From Paenibacillus sp. Soil787 (GTDB taxonomy: Bacteria > Bacillota > Bacilli > Paenibacillales > NBRC-103111): DNA of 64,000 bases. Positions 45,336 through 56,018 of the stretch are shown here, piece after piece (position 1 is the stretch's first letter; the number at the start of each line of letters is the position of its first letter). The stretch lies in the NCBI RefSeq assembly GCF_001429545.1, contig NZ_LMSP01000004.1, positions 67,654 through 131,653 of the forward strand, given 5' to 3'. The notes below the pieces were generated by a model that was not told the DNA's origin, searched no databases, and saw nothing but the letters and a program-made list of their open reading frames with translations. A program made the position numbers and the translations under genes.

Positions 45336-45419
45336 TTACAACAAGCGGCTTATCCCCAGTTCCTTCGCAATCTCCTTTTGCGTTCTCTCTTCACCGCCAA
45401 GTTCCAACCCAAAGCGCCT
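45336..45419 (-). pseudogene. Remnant of sporulation sigma factor, region 4.2 (SigK/SigE type)
   Basis: The translation reads RRFGLELGGEERTQKEIAKE followed by LGISRLL and a stop. This is the conserved helix-turn-helix of SigK/SigE-type sigma factors (FGL..G.EKTQ.EIA..LGIS), cut just after the recognition helix begins. No start or upstream sigma domains are present. The rest of 45218-45515 holds no gene. Confidence 0.65.
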
Positions 45420-45515
45420 GGAGATGGATCAGGACGCTTCGGGTGTGACCATGCTACAGTAAAACCAAGGTTCTCGAGCGTTCGAACGGTTTGTCTAATG
45501 AACTACGTGATGAAT

Positions 45516-46220
45516 TCAAAGGATTCTGACTATATTTTTCGAAATTACTGAGTTTTGATCAAATATTTTCAAATCATGGAATGGGAGTGGGATCAATCCA
45601 TTTTGATGAGCTTCATTAATAAACCTCTCGTTATTTTCTGTACTCGAATAAATTCCAATTGGTCGATTACTTATCATATTATCGCACCAATAACATTCAT
45701 CTCCAGTTATCACATAGTCGTTATTATCCAATTTAAAATATACAACAGATGAACCATTGCTATGACCGCCTATAACTTTGAATCTGAATAAGTTATCGTA
45801 AATATATTCATTTTCTACGGTCACAACATTGCACTGAAGCAGTTTTTCTTTAATGGATTGCGAGCATTTTTCTAGTGCGATGTCATAGTCGAGTTTAGAG
45901 ATAATGATTTCAGGTGTATCAAACAAGTCAAGATTATCAATGTGATCAAAATGACTGTGAGTAATAATTACCGTATCAACGAAGTATAAGTTGTCAATTA
46001 TGTTCCTTAACTCGGTTTCAACGCCTGTAAAAGTAATACCCCATTGATTTGCAACAGTCTCATCGCGAAAACCTGTATCAATGAAAATCGTTTTATCATT
46101 ATGCTTTGCAATATAATAAGACCAAGATATCTTGACTATTTCTTCTGAATTATTCATGTCACGGTATATATTTCTTGAGCGGAACAAAGATTCGCCTACT
46201 TTAACAGCATACAGTTCCAT
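45516..46220 (-). CDS. MBL-fold metallo-hydrolase
   Basis: A 234-residue metallo-beta-lactamase-fold protein without signal peptide. It has TIFIDTGF, the zinc motif THSHFDHID, a later His in GGHSNGSSV, an Asp in VITGDECYW and a final His in LPFHDL, so both metal sites look complete. The layout resembles N-acyl-homoserine-lactone lactonases and related quorum-quenching or general hydrolases; the substrate is not readable. The gene is much more AT-rich than its neighbours, uses many Asn/Ile AT-codons, and is flanked by gene fragments, so recent acquisition is plausible. The start has AAAGGA about 13 nt upstream. Confidence 0.85.
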   Translation of the reverse strand: MELYAVKVGESLFRSRNIYRDMNNSEEIVKISWSYYIAKHNDKTIFIDTGFRDETVANQWGITFTGVETELRNIIDNLYFVDTVIITHSHFDHIDNLDLFDTPEIIISKLDYDIALEKCSQSIKEKLLQCNVVTVENEYIYDNLFRFKVIGGHSNGSSVVYFKLDNNDYVITGDECYWCDNMISNRPIGIYSSTENNERFINEAHQNGLIPLPFHDLKIFDQNSVISKNIVRIL

Positions 46221-46315
46221 TCGATTGGCTCAGTCCTTTCTTCTAGGTTATTATTACTATTCTCCAGACCATAGTCATCTCTCTTCAGGTCCAATAATGT
46301 TGATGCGCGTCAACC

Positions 46316-46590
46316 CTATGCATCTAAATCCTCCTTGTCTGAATCCAAGCGAAATTTTGAATTCGACGCGGACAATTGAACAGACGATTCGTTTATGATT
46401 TCAATCGCTTTCAACGTCTCATCCTTCGAAAGATTCATGTCCTCCGATGACCCCACGAACGCTTTCGATGTCATCCATCACTTGTTCGATTTCCTTCTTC
46501 ACTTCAGCGAACTCCCGCTCGGTATTAGCCACAGCTTTACTTTGCTCTAGCAAAATCGCTGCCGCTTTATATGCATCCTGATCTGCAACC
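46316..46590 (-). pseudogene. Frameshifted remnant of a methyl-accepting chemotaxis protein
   Basis: Two overlapping frames on the minus strand. The upstream one reads SKAVANTEREFAEVKKEIEQ, VMDDIESVRGVI, then stops at 46419-46421. The next, starting near 46438, reads MNLSKDETLKAIEIINESSV and QLSAS before a TAG at 46316. Joined, they match the long coiled-coil of MCP signalling domains (I..V..VI..MN..KD..L.AIE.I...S.Q.SAS). The N-terminal side is lost where the hairpin repeat array begins. Confidence 0.6.
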
Positions 46591-46593
46591 TTA

Positions 46594-47041
46594 CGCACAA
46601 TTTTTGTGCGCTAATGTCTGGTGGCGACCGATCTGACGTCCTTGAGCACAATTTTTGTGCTCTAGCGCCCGGTGGCGACCGATCTGACGTCCTTGAGCAC
46701 AATTTTTGTGCTCTGCCCGGTGGCGACCGATCTGACGTCCTTGAGCACAATTTTTGTGCTCTAGTGTCCGGTGGCGACGGATCTGCCGTCCTTGCGCACA
46801 ATTTTTGTGCGCAAGCGCCCGGTGGCGGCGGATCTGCCGTCCTTGAGCACAATTTTTGTGCGCTAGCGTCCGGTCGCGACGAATCTGACGACCTTGCGCA
46901 CAATTTTTGTGCGCTAGCGTCCGGTCGCAACGAATCTGCGCACATTTTTTGTGCGCTAGTGTCCGGTGGCGACGGATCTGCCGTCCTTGCGCACAATTTT
47001 TGTGCGCTCGCGCCATGTGGCGACGGATCTGTCGACCTTGC
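46594..47041. repeat. Nine-copy 51-bp hairpin repeat array
   Basis: Nine near-identical units, each with a short palindrome GCACAATTTTTGTGC (or close), starting at 46595, 46646, 46697, 46745, 46796, 46847, 46898, 46940 and 46991. The period is 51 bp except one 48 and one 42. The pair flanking the palindrome switches between A-T (GAGCAC..GTGCTC, copies 2-4) and C-G (GCGCAC..GTGCGC, others), so pairing is kept; copy 6 is a hybrid. Between palindromes is a conserved GC-rich block (GGTGGCGACGGATCTGCCGT-like). The frame stays open on both strands because all unit lengths are multiples of three, but there is no ribosome binding site. Confidence 0.9.
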
Positions 47042-47203
47042 CCAAGGAAATTTATACTTATTTTAGAAACACATCCTGAAGTCCTTCGTCGATCGTTAAG
47101 ATGACATGCGATGATTGACCTGAAACACATCCGCTGCTAATACACGACTTCATTCAGGGGGTACCCTCAAGCTCTACCTCGAAACTTATACTTATTATTT
47201 TGT

Positions 47204-47276
47204 AAAAAGAAACCGTTCCTTCCGCAAATGGTAGATCGTACTAGATCGTACTCCCATTTTAGTTAAGAACGGTCTC
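47204..47276 (-). terminator. Long-loop terminator of beta-galactosidase gene
   Basis: Stem GAAACCGTTC (47209-47218)/GAACGGTCTC (47267-47276), one G-T pair, with a loop of about 48 nt containing a tandem GATCGTACTA. On the minus strand it runs into TTTTT (47204-47208). It lies about 65 bp after the lacZ stop. Confidence 0.65.
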
Positions 47277-47341
47277 TTACAATTATTTCACTACTCAACC
47301 TTTATAATTTGCCATTGCTGATTATATCCGGGGCCTGCTGT

Positions 47342-50464
<3,123 letters not shown>

Positions 50465-50481
50465 TCAATTGTTCTAAATGG

Positions 50482-50510
50482 TTGTACCATATAATCGATA
50501 CCTTTATAAT
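50482..50510 (+). promoter_or_regulatory. Promoter of AraC regulator at 50584
   Basis: TTGTAC (50482-50487), a 17-bp spacer and a perfect TATAAT (50505-50510), 73 bp before the ATG. The lacZ promoter must lie in the same 140-bp divergent region but is less clear. Confidence 0.6.
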
Positions 50511-50583
50511 ATAAGGATTAGTCATCGTATAAAATGTTAAATCTGGTAATTCATTTATCCAATTTGGTAGGTGTAGCGACGAT

Positions 50584-51423
50584 ATGAATTACGACGATAT
50601 AAAGGAAAATGATGTCGTATACCGGTGTATCGGTGACGATTTCGACCAAGGCATTTTGTCATGCGGCTTTATGAGAAAAAGAACGGCCGAGCGTTCCCAA
50701 TATGACTTTAAGATCGGATATTACAGCTGCTTTTTGATCCTTCAAGGCAGTGGACGATTTATCTCAGAGGACGGTACCGTTATTCCGATGCAAGCTGGGG
50801 ATCTGGTTCAGCGTTTGCCCGAACGTTTGCACTCCACCGAAATTGAGCCAAATGGGGAATGGATAGAGTTTTATATGAGCGTAGGTTATCCTGTCTATCA
50901 TTACCTAATAACGCTTGGAATTATCAATTCCGATAAAGAGGTGCAAGCAACGCGGGTTACGAGCGATTTTGTTTTTGATTTTGCTGCCTTGCTAAACAGC
51001 CTCAAAGGCGCTGAAGATGAAAGGCTCCCCTACTTGCTTATGAGGGCACAAGAGCTCATTATCCGATTGCACGACAGCGTACATTATACGGAGAGAGATC
51101 ACAATGATCCTAAAATATCGAAGGCTTGCCAACTCATCGGCGGCTCTAATGATATCCATTATGATATGAAGGAAACTGCAGCAGCCGTAAATATGGGCTA
51201 TGAGAATTTCAGGAAGCTATTTAAAGCCACGACCGGGGTTTCCCCTCAGCGATACCACATTGAACATTTAATGAAACAGGCAAAAATGATGCTCCTCTCC
51301 GGGCTCCCCATCAAACATGTAGCTGCTAGTCTTGGTTATGGAGATATTTACTCCTTTACCAAACAATTTACTAAATCGGAAGGAATGCCTCCAGGACGTT
51401 ATATTCGTAACCGCCATAGCTGA
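50584..51423 (+). CDS. AraC family transcriptional regulator, divergent from lacZ
   Basis: A 279-residue regulator: N-terminal AraC ligand domain (YYSCFLILQGSGRF, AGDLVQRLPERLHSTEI) and C-terminal double helix-turn-helix (AAAVNMGYENFRKLFKATTG, LGYGDIYSFTKQFTKSEG). The ATG has AGGTG about 10 nt upstream. The divergent arrangement with the beta-galactosidase gene makes it the likely activator of that gene, responding to a galactoside or a derived oligosaccharide; this is inferred. Confidence 0.9.
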   Translation: MNYDDIKENDVVYRCIGDDFDQGILSCGFMRKRTAERSQYDFKIGYYSCFLILQGSGRFISEDGTVIPMQAGDLVQRLPERLHSTEIEPNGEWIEFYMSVGYPVYHYLITLGIINSDKEVQATRVTSDFVFDFAALLNSLKGAEDERLPYLLMRAQELIIRLHDSVHYTERDHNDPKISKACQLIGGSNDIHYDMKETAAAVNMGYENFRKLFKATTGVSPQRYHIEHLMKQAKMMLLSGLPIKHVAASLGYGDIYSFTKQFTKSEGMPPGRYIRNRHS

Positions 51424-51442
51424 CAAGGCTTCACAGCCAATA

Positions 51443-51461
51443 TGAGAAAAACTCCTATCGG
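51443..51461 (+). repeat. Left arm of 19-bp inverted repeat
   Basis: TGAGAAAAACTCCTATCGG, an exact reverse complement of 55830-55848. It starts 19 nt after the AraC stop; the ACTCC/GGAGT within and just after it could act as a weak terminator for that gene. Confidence 0.7.
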
Positions 51462-51513
51462 AGTCCTTCGAGGAAGCGCGACCGCGTTTAAGAGGAAGTT
51501 TTTATCGCCAATT

Positions 51514-51552
51514 GGAAAGCCTGTTTTCGGTCACCGAAAACTTATACTTTCC
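51514..51552. repeat. Imperfect palindrome
   Basis: GGAAAG (51514-51519) and CTTTCC (51547-51552) enclose a perfect TTTTCGG-N3-CCGAAAA (51524-51540). It is unlinked to a T-tract and is more like a MITE remnant or protein-binding dyad than a terminator. Otherwise 51424-51634 shows no gene. Confidence 0.5.
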
Positions 51553-51634
51553 ACTGTGGTAACAAAGCCCCGAGAAACCGGGCTTTATGAGCATTTTCAT
51601 TCCGGAAGTAATGATAAAACAGCAGGCTGATCGT

Positions 51635-51669
51635 AAAAATTCCGTGAGCCAATAATGCTCACGGAATTT
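51635..51669 (-). terminator. Rho-independent terminator of importer operon 4
   Basis: Perfect 13-bp stem AAATTCCGTGAGC/GCTCACGGAATTT with a 7-nt loop, running on the minus strand into five T. It lies about 80 bp after the binding-protein stop. Confidence 0.85.
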
Positions 51670-51747
51670 AGATTTCACGAAGCTTAATCGTTTCAAGTAA
51701 TTTCGATGGAACATTTGATAGAATAATCGCCATTCCATCTTTGTTGA

Positions 51748-53526
51748 TTACTTTTTCAACGCCGCACCGACCGTTTTTTCGTATTGGTCGACTTCCCACT
51801 TCACAACATCATCGTAGCCCAGGCCTTTGGCTTTCGCGATCATTTGTTGCTTCAGGCTGCTAAATTCATTGTCGTCCTTCGCGAACATCATCTTCCAGGA
51901 GTACTCCTTGATGACTTTGCCCACTTCGCCGTGCTTCTGCTTGATATCGGACGGTTCCGACGCCGGCGGCTGTCCGTTAAAGAACGCTGGTTGCACGAGC
52001 GCTTGGTTGTGCTTGACGACGTAGTCTTTCATGGTCAACGAGCCCATTGTATCTCGCCAACTCTTCACGACCGGATCCGGATTGTGGTTTAGGTACGAGG
52101 TCCACAAAGTGTAATCATACGGTTCTCCGGTTTCCGGATTGGTCATGGACGTGGAGATCGTCGTGTTGTTGATTTGGTTCGTTCCGTCTTTGTACAGCCC
52201 GCCGCCATATTCATCAGGCAAATTGACGGAGTTGGTGATTGCTTTGTATCCGAAATCGGTCAGGGTCGGTTTGCCGTCTTTGATATCCCAAATCAAGCCC
52301 TTCGGTCCGTAGTTGGATTCTTCGATGCCCTCTGGCGTATACAACCAGTTAAGGAACTGCATCACGCGGTCCGGATACTTCGTCTTCGCGCCGATTGACC
52401 AAATGCGCTGGCCGCCGTAAGGCGAAAATCCGGAGGAGGACATTTGCTCATCGGCGAAAGGTACGAACTGGAAGCCTTTGCCCGCCGACGTATTCTCCGG
52501 CGAGTTATAGCTACTGCTTACCCAAGGGAATTGCGCGAAGAGAACTTGTCCGTCCTTGTACTTATTGGCCACGTCGGAGAACTTCTGCGTCAAGGAGTCT
52601 GGATCAAGCAGCCCCATCTTGTTAGCTTCAAAGTAGAATTTCAGGCCTCTCATGTAGTAACTGTTGTCGTCGAGCATGCCCTGCCATTTCGCTTCGTTGG
52701 CTTTCGTCAGGATCAGGTCGCTGTTGTTGAAGGAGTCTCCTTCTGCATAGCCGAACAATTGAGCCATGACCTTCGCGTTCATCGAATAGTTGCTGTCCCA
52801 ATCCGACCACAGAGAGAACCCGTACGTCTGCTTGCCGGAATCGCTCTTCGGACTGAGCTGCTGCATTTGCTTGACGACTTTCAGATAGTCTTCCAGCGTC
52901 TTGATTTCCGGTTTACCCAGTTTTTGGTATAAATCCCAACGGAGCATCGGGCCGAACGTCATGTCGGCGCCTTCGCTCGGGCCGCTGCCGCTGCCTACGT
53001 TATGCCCTATACCGTAAATCCCCGTGCCGCTGCCGAATTGCTTACTGTTGGCGTCGAGCGCCTTACTTGCATATTTCGCGATATCTTTGCCGTATTTGTC
53101 AAGCATTCCGTCTTTCTTCCAGTCTAGCAGCATACCGGCTTTGATGGCATCTGTGTAGTCTCTTCCGCCGAGTCCTACAACAATGTCACCCAAATCGCCG
53201 GACGCCATCATCGTGCCGACTTTTTGCTGACCGCCGGCCAGGTTGGAGGCGATGATGTTCAATTTGATATTGAACTTGTCCTTGATCAGCTTAGCAAACC
53301 ATCCTGGCTGATCTCCAGCATAGTTAGCCAGCGTCGAGAATACCGTCAGTGTGACTTCCTGCTGCTTCGAAGGATCGGTACTCCCCTTGTCACCGCTCGT
53401 GCTCGTTTGCGGATGCGAACTGTTGTCTGTCGTAGATTTGCCGCTGCCGGCGCTGCATGCCGACAAGAATACCAACATGGCACTCAGTGAAACAGCAATC
53501 ACTGCCCATTTTTTTCCCCTAATCAT
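51748..53526 (-). CDS. Extracellular solute-binding lipoprotein of sugar ABC transporter
   Basis: A 592-residue LplA-type binding protein with lipobox LSAC (Cys24), a Ser/Thr/Gly-rich linker and a binding domain from about residue 53 (VTLTVFSTLANYAGDQPGWF). It contains YGGQRIWSIG and FLNWLYTPEGIEESNYG. I start at the ATG ending at 53526, with AAGGAGG 11 nt upstream, because the signal peptide begins there. It is the last gene of an operon with both permeases first. Its large size suits an oligosaccharide ligand. No two-component pair adjoins this locus. Confidence 0.92.
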   Translation of the reverse strand: MIRGKKWAVIAVSLSAMLVFLSACSAGSGKSTTDNSSHPQTSTSGDKGSTDPSKQQEVTLTVFSTLANYAGDQPGWFAKLIKDKFNIKLNIIASNLAGGQQKVGTMMASGDLGDIVVGLGGRDYTDAIKAGMLLDWKKDGMLDKYGKDIAKYASKALDANSKQFGSGTGIYGIGHNVGSGSGPSEGADMTFGPMLRWDLYQKLGKPEIKTLEDYLKVVKQMQQLSPKSDSGKQTYGFSLWSDWDSNYSMNAKVMAQLFGYAEGDSFNNSDLILTKANEAKWQGMLDDNSYYMRGLKFYFEANKMGLLDPDSLTQKFSDVANKYKDGQVLFAQFPWVSSSYNSPENTSAGKGFQFVPFADEQMSSSGFSPYGGQRIWSIGAKTKYPDRVMQFLNWLYTPEGIEESNYGPKGLIWDIKDGKPTLTDFGYKAITNSVNLPDEYGGGLYKDGTNQINNTTISTSMTNPETGEPYDYTLWTSYLNHNPDPVVKSWRDTMGSLTMKDYVVKHNQALVQPAFFNGQPPASEPSDIKQKHGEVGKVIKEYSWKMMFAKDDNEFSSLKQQMIAKAKGLGYDDVVKWEVDQYEKTVGAALKK

Positions 53527-53608
53527 GTGTTGGTTAACCTCCTTGTAATGTACGTGCAAAAAGCTTCTTTTTGTGATGTGGCCAAGAAACATGCCGTCTT
53601 TCGGCAAA

Positions 53609-53623
53609 AAAAAACGCTTACAA
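53609..53623 (-). promoter_or_regulatory. cre-like box between permease and binding-protein genes
   Basis: On the minus strand TTGTAAGCGTTTTTT matches the cre consensus with one mismatch. It lies about 83 bp before the binding-protein start, next to a small hairpin TGCCG/CGGCA, so the binding-protein gene may have its own promoter. Confidence 0.4.
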
Positions 53624-53668
53624 AACCCGCCCCACCTCCTTCACGGATTTTCGAAAACAATGAAGGGA

Positions 53669-54559
53669 TCAACCCTTAACGGCCCCGATCATAATGCCTT
53701 TGACGAAAAAACGTTGGAAGAAAGGATATACGAGCAAAATCGGGATGACGACGATCATCGATACAGTCGTCCGAATCGAAGTAGCCGTCTGCGTGTTGGC
53801 CAAGTTGATATTGAGTGCCCCTTGGGTAGATTTCATCAAAGTTGCCAACGACGTCGCTTCGTTCATATACCGATACAGGATGAATTGCAGCGTGAACAGC
53901 TTCTGATTCGTGACTAGGAACAACGTGTCCTGAAACGAGTTCCATTGTCCGACGGCCGAGAAGATGGCGATGGTGGCCAGAATCGGCGTAATCAAAGGCA
54001 TGATGATTTTATAAAAGATTGTGAAATATCCGGCTCCATCGATCTGCGCCGATTCCTGCAAGGCGATAGGCGTCGACTCGACGAAGGTTTTTACAAGAAT
54101 AATGAAGAACGGCGAGACGATCCCGGGCACGACATAGACCAGGAAATTGTTGGTCAGGCCGAGATTGCGCATGGTCAAGAACCAGGGAATCAAGCCAGCG
54201 TTAAAATACATCGTCACGATCAGAAACCGATACCAAAATCTGCGTCCCCACATACCGTTCTTCGTGAACAAGTAGCCAAGAAAACCCGATGCAGCTACGG
54301 TCAATACTGTACCGATCAAGGTACGTCCTACTGACACGAGCGTGGCAGTAGCCAATCCGGGAATCTTGAATACTTCCGTGTAGTTGCTCAAATGAAACCC
54401 TCTCGGATAGAACATGACGAACCCTCTGCTGCTCAAGTCGTTATTGCTGATCGTATTGATAAACAAGTAATAGAACGGAAAGATACAAGCCAAAGTGAAT
54501 AAGGCGAACAACGTATAGTTCAGGACGTCAAATATCTCAATCTTCTTCATCTTTTCCAT
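53669..54559 (-). CDS. Sugar ABC transporter permease, LplC/YtcP type
   Basis: A 296-residue membrane subunit with about six transmembrane segments, EAA loop (SAQIDGAGYFTIFYKIIMP) and ending FVKGIMIGAVKG. I start at the ATG ending at 54559 with AGAGGAGAG 5 nt upstream; a longer frame overlaps the upstream permease. It pairs with the permease at 54588-55544. Confidence 0.93.
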   Translation of the reverse strand: MEKMKKIEIFDVLNYTLFALFTLACIFPFYYLFINTISNNDLSSRGFVMFYPRGFHLSNYTEVFKIPGLATATLVSVGRTLIGTVLTVAASGFLGYLFTKNGMWGRRFWYRFLIVTMYFNAGLIPWFLTMRNLGLTNNFLVYVVPGIVSPFFIILVKTFVESTPIALQESAQIDGAGYFTIFYKIIMPLITPILATIAIFSAVGQWNSFQDTLFLVTNQKLFTLQFILYRYMNEATSLATLMKSTQGALNINLANTQTATSIRTTVSMIVVIPILLVYPFFQRFFVKGIMIGAVKG

Positions 54560-54587
54560 GTCGACTCTCCTCTCTTTTCCCGATGAT

Positions 54588-55544
54588 TTAGATGACGCCC
54601 TCGCCGCGAACCAGCTTCGACAAAACGTTGGCAAAGAACAACAGGAACAAGCTTACAATCGATTTCAGAATACTGACCGCCGTCGCGAAACCGAAGTTGG
54701 AGTTCGCCACCCCGATGTTGTAAACGTACAGATCGAGAACCTCGATATGGCTCATGTTCATTGCGTTCGAGAACACAAAGTACTGCTCAAGTCCATTATT
54801 GATGAAGTTTGCGATACCCAAAATGAGCAACACGAAGTACGTCGGAAGAATTCCCGGCACCGTTACGTGCCACATCAGACGGAAACGGCCTGCTCCGTCC
54901 ACTCTCGCCGCTTCATATAATTCCGGATCGATCCCGGTAATCGCTGCAATGTACATGATCGCGCCCCAACCGAGTCCTTTCCATACGCCCCACAAAGTCA
55001 TAACCAACCATGTATGGCTGTCCGAGGCAAGCAGGTTCAACGGACGGTCAATCAAATGCAAGCTCATCAGCAAATTGTTCAAGAAGCCGTTGTCGACGGA
55101 AAATAACATGAATGCGAAAGCGTACACCAGCACCCAGCTGATAAAGTTCGGTAGCGTCGTAATCGTCTGCACCATTTTCTTGAACCTCGTGTTCTTGATT
55201 TCCGTTAGGAAAATTGCAAAGATGACCGGCAGAACCGAAGTCAAAATGCCCAATGAACTGATCGCGAACGTGTTTTGTAGAACTCGGACGATTTCCTGCA
55301 GCTGAATCGGATTCGACACCATTGCGGTAAACCAATGCAAGCCCACGAACTCGGTCTTGGACAGCGGAATGCCGGGCCGGTAATCGTAAAAGGCATAGAC
55401 CCAGCCGTACAGAGGCAAATAAGAGAACAAAAATACGAGTACAAGAAAAGGAAAAGCCATGAGGAATAATTTATATTTATTTTTAAAATGAAAGCGCTTT
55501 CCCACAACTGGGGCATAAGCGTGTTCGGACAGGTTCGTGTTCAT
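54588..55544 (-). CDS. Sugar ABC transporter permease, LplB type
   Basis: A 318-residue membrane subunit with about six transmembrane segments (first: YKLFLMAFPFLVLVFLFSYL) and EAA loop (AARVDGAGRFRLMWHVTVP). The ATG ending at 55544 has GGGGGAG just upstream. A strong cre-like palindrome (ATGAAAGCGCTTTCC, 55488-55502) lies inside the coding sequence, encoding KRFHF. It heads importer operon 4, whose promoter and another cre-like box lie near 55733-55754. Confidence 0.92.
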   Translation of the reverse strand: MNTNLSEHAYAPVVGKRFHFKNKYKLFLMAFPFLVLVFLFSYLPLYGWVYAFYDYRPGIPLSKTEFVGLHWFTAMVSNPIQLQEIVRVLQNTFAISSLGILTSVLPVIFAIFLTEIKNTRFKKMVQTITTLPNFISWVLVYAFAFMLFSVDNGFLNNLLMSLHLIDRPLNLLASDSHTWLVMTLWGVWKGLGWGAIMYIAAITGIDPELYEAARVDGAGRFRLMWHVTVPGILPTYFVLLILGIANFINNGLEQYFVFSNAMNMSHIEVLDLYVYNIGVANSNFGFATAVSILKSIVSLFLLFFANVLSKLVRGEGVI

Positions 55545-55670
55545 CTTTCTCCCCCACTCAAAAATAATGTTTTCTTTCAATTGCTTACTTTTACTTGGAT
55601 TTTTAAATCAGCTATCTTAGGAGGTCTGGAATTCCTGTTATTATGACATTTCCTCATCAACTCTCTCTCA

Positions 55671-55704
55671 GCAGTGGAACCTGCTTCAGGTTTTGCTCCA
55701 CTGC
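55671..55704 (-). promoter_or_regulatory. Leader stem-loop upstream of importer operon 4
   Basis: GCAGTGGA/TCCACTGC (55671-55678 and 55697-55704) enclosing ACCTG/CAGGT. It sits between the predicted promoter and the first permease, in the untranslated leader, so it could act in attenuation or mRNA stability. Confidence 0.5.
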
Positions 55705-55732
55705 GGGCACACTCTCAACCTCTTTGTCTTCG

Positions 55733-55754
55733 ATTATAACGAAACCGCTTTCAT
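55733..55754 (-). promoter_or_regulatory. Promoter -10 with cre-like box, importer operon 4
   Basis: On the minus strand ATGAAAGCGGTTTCG (55740-55754; one mismatch to the cre consensus) is followed by a TATAAT -10 box (55733-55738). The -35 is poor. CcpA bound here would sit on the core promoter. Confidence 0.5.
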
Positions 55755-55829
55755 CATAATACCCTTTAAATTTCACTAAAAATCCAGTCATAATTAGTGT
55801 TTTTCCGTGCCGGAAAATATTTAATCATG

Positions 55830-55848
55830 CCGATAGGAGTTTTTCTCA
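55830..55848 (-). repeat. Right arm of 19-bp inverted repeat
   Basis: Exact reverse complement of 51443-51461. A perfect palindrome TTTTCCG-N3-CGGAAAA lies 12 bp inward at 55801-55817, similar to TTTTCGG-N3-CCGAAAA near the left arm. No gene is seen in 55755-55966. Confidence 0.7.
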
Positions 55849-55966
55849 AATATCCTTACCGTTTGGCTATCAAACTCTCGTATTAGGACCTGTAAACGAC
55901 CTTCCTCCATCTTTTGTTTGAAGTTGAATGAACCGTCAATGGTTAATCACTCTTCCTAATTGTTGC

Positions 55967-56009
55967 AAAAAAGCGTTCCAACAGGAACGTAAATCCCCCG
56001 CCGGAACGC
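55967..56009 (-). terminator. Rho-independent terminator of GH5 xyloglucanase gene
   Basis: Stem GCGTTCC/GGAACGC (55973-55979 and 56003-56009) running on the minus strand into six T, just after the stop at 56019. An alternative inner hairpin GTTCC/GGAAC shares one arm. Confidence 0.75.
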
Positions 56010-56018
56010 CTTGCCATA

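Noticed and set aside
46404..46420. cre-like TTGAAAGCGATTGA in the chemotaxis remnant
   Set aside because: Lies within dead coding sequence with no downstream promoter or gene to control.
46594..47041. CRISPR array
   Set aside because: Regular spacing looks CRISPR-like, but the sequence between palindromes is conserved from unit to unit, so there are no unique spacers, and no cas genes are present.
46547..47130. Long frames of 149 and 179 codons across the repeat array
   Set aside because: They exist because repeat units are multiples of three and lack stops; no ribosome binding site or plausible protein composition.
47050..47200. Insertion-sequence end, from repeated AAACTTATACTT-like and AAACACATCC segments
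   Set aside because: Short repeats only; no transposase or matching terminal inverted repeats could be found.
51442..51630. 62-codon plus-strand frame downstream of the AraC gene
   Set aside because: Composed of the inverted-repeat arm and palindrome; no ribosome binding site.
55488..55502. cre palindrome inside the first permease of locus 4 as main control site
   Set aside because: Good match, but it encodes ordinary residues 42 nt into the gene; the upstream site at 55740 is better placed. Noted in the gene entry only.
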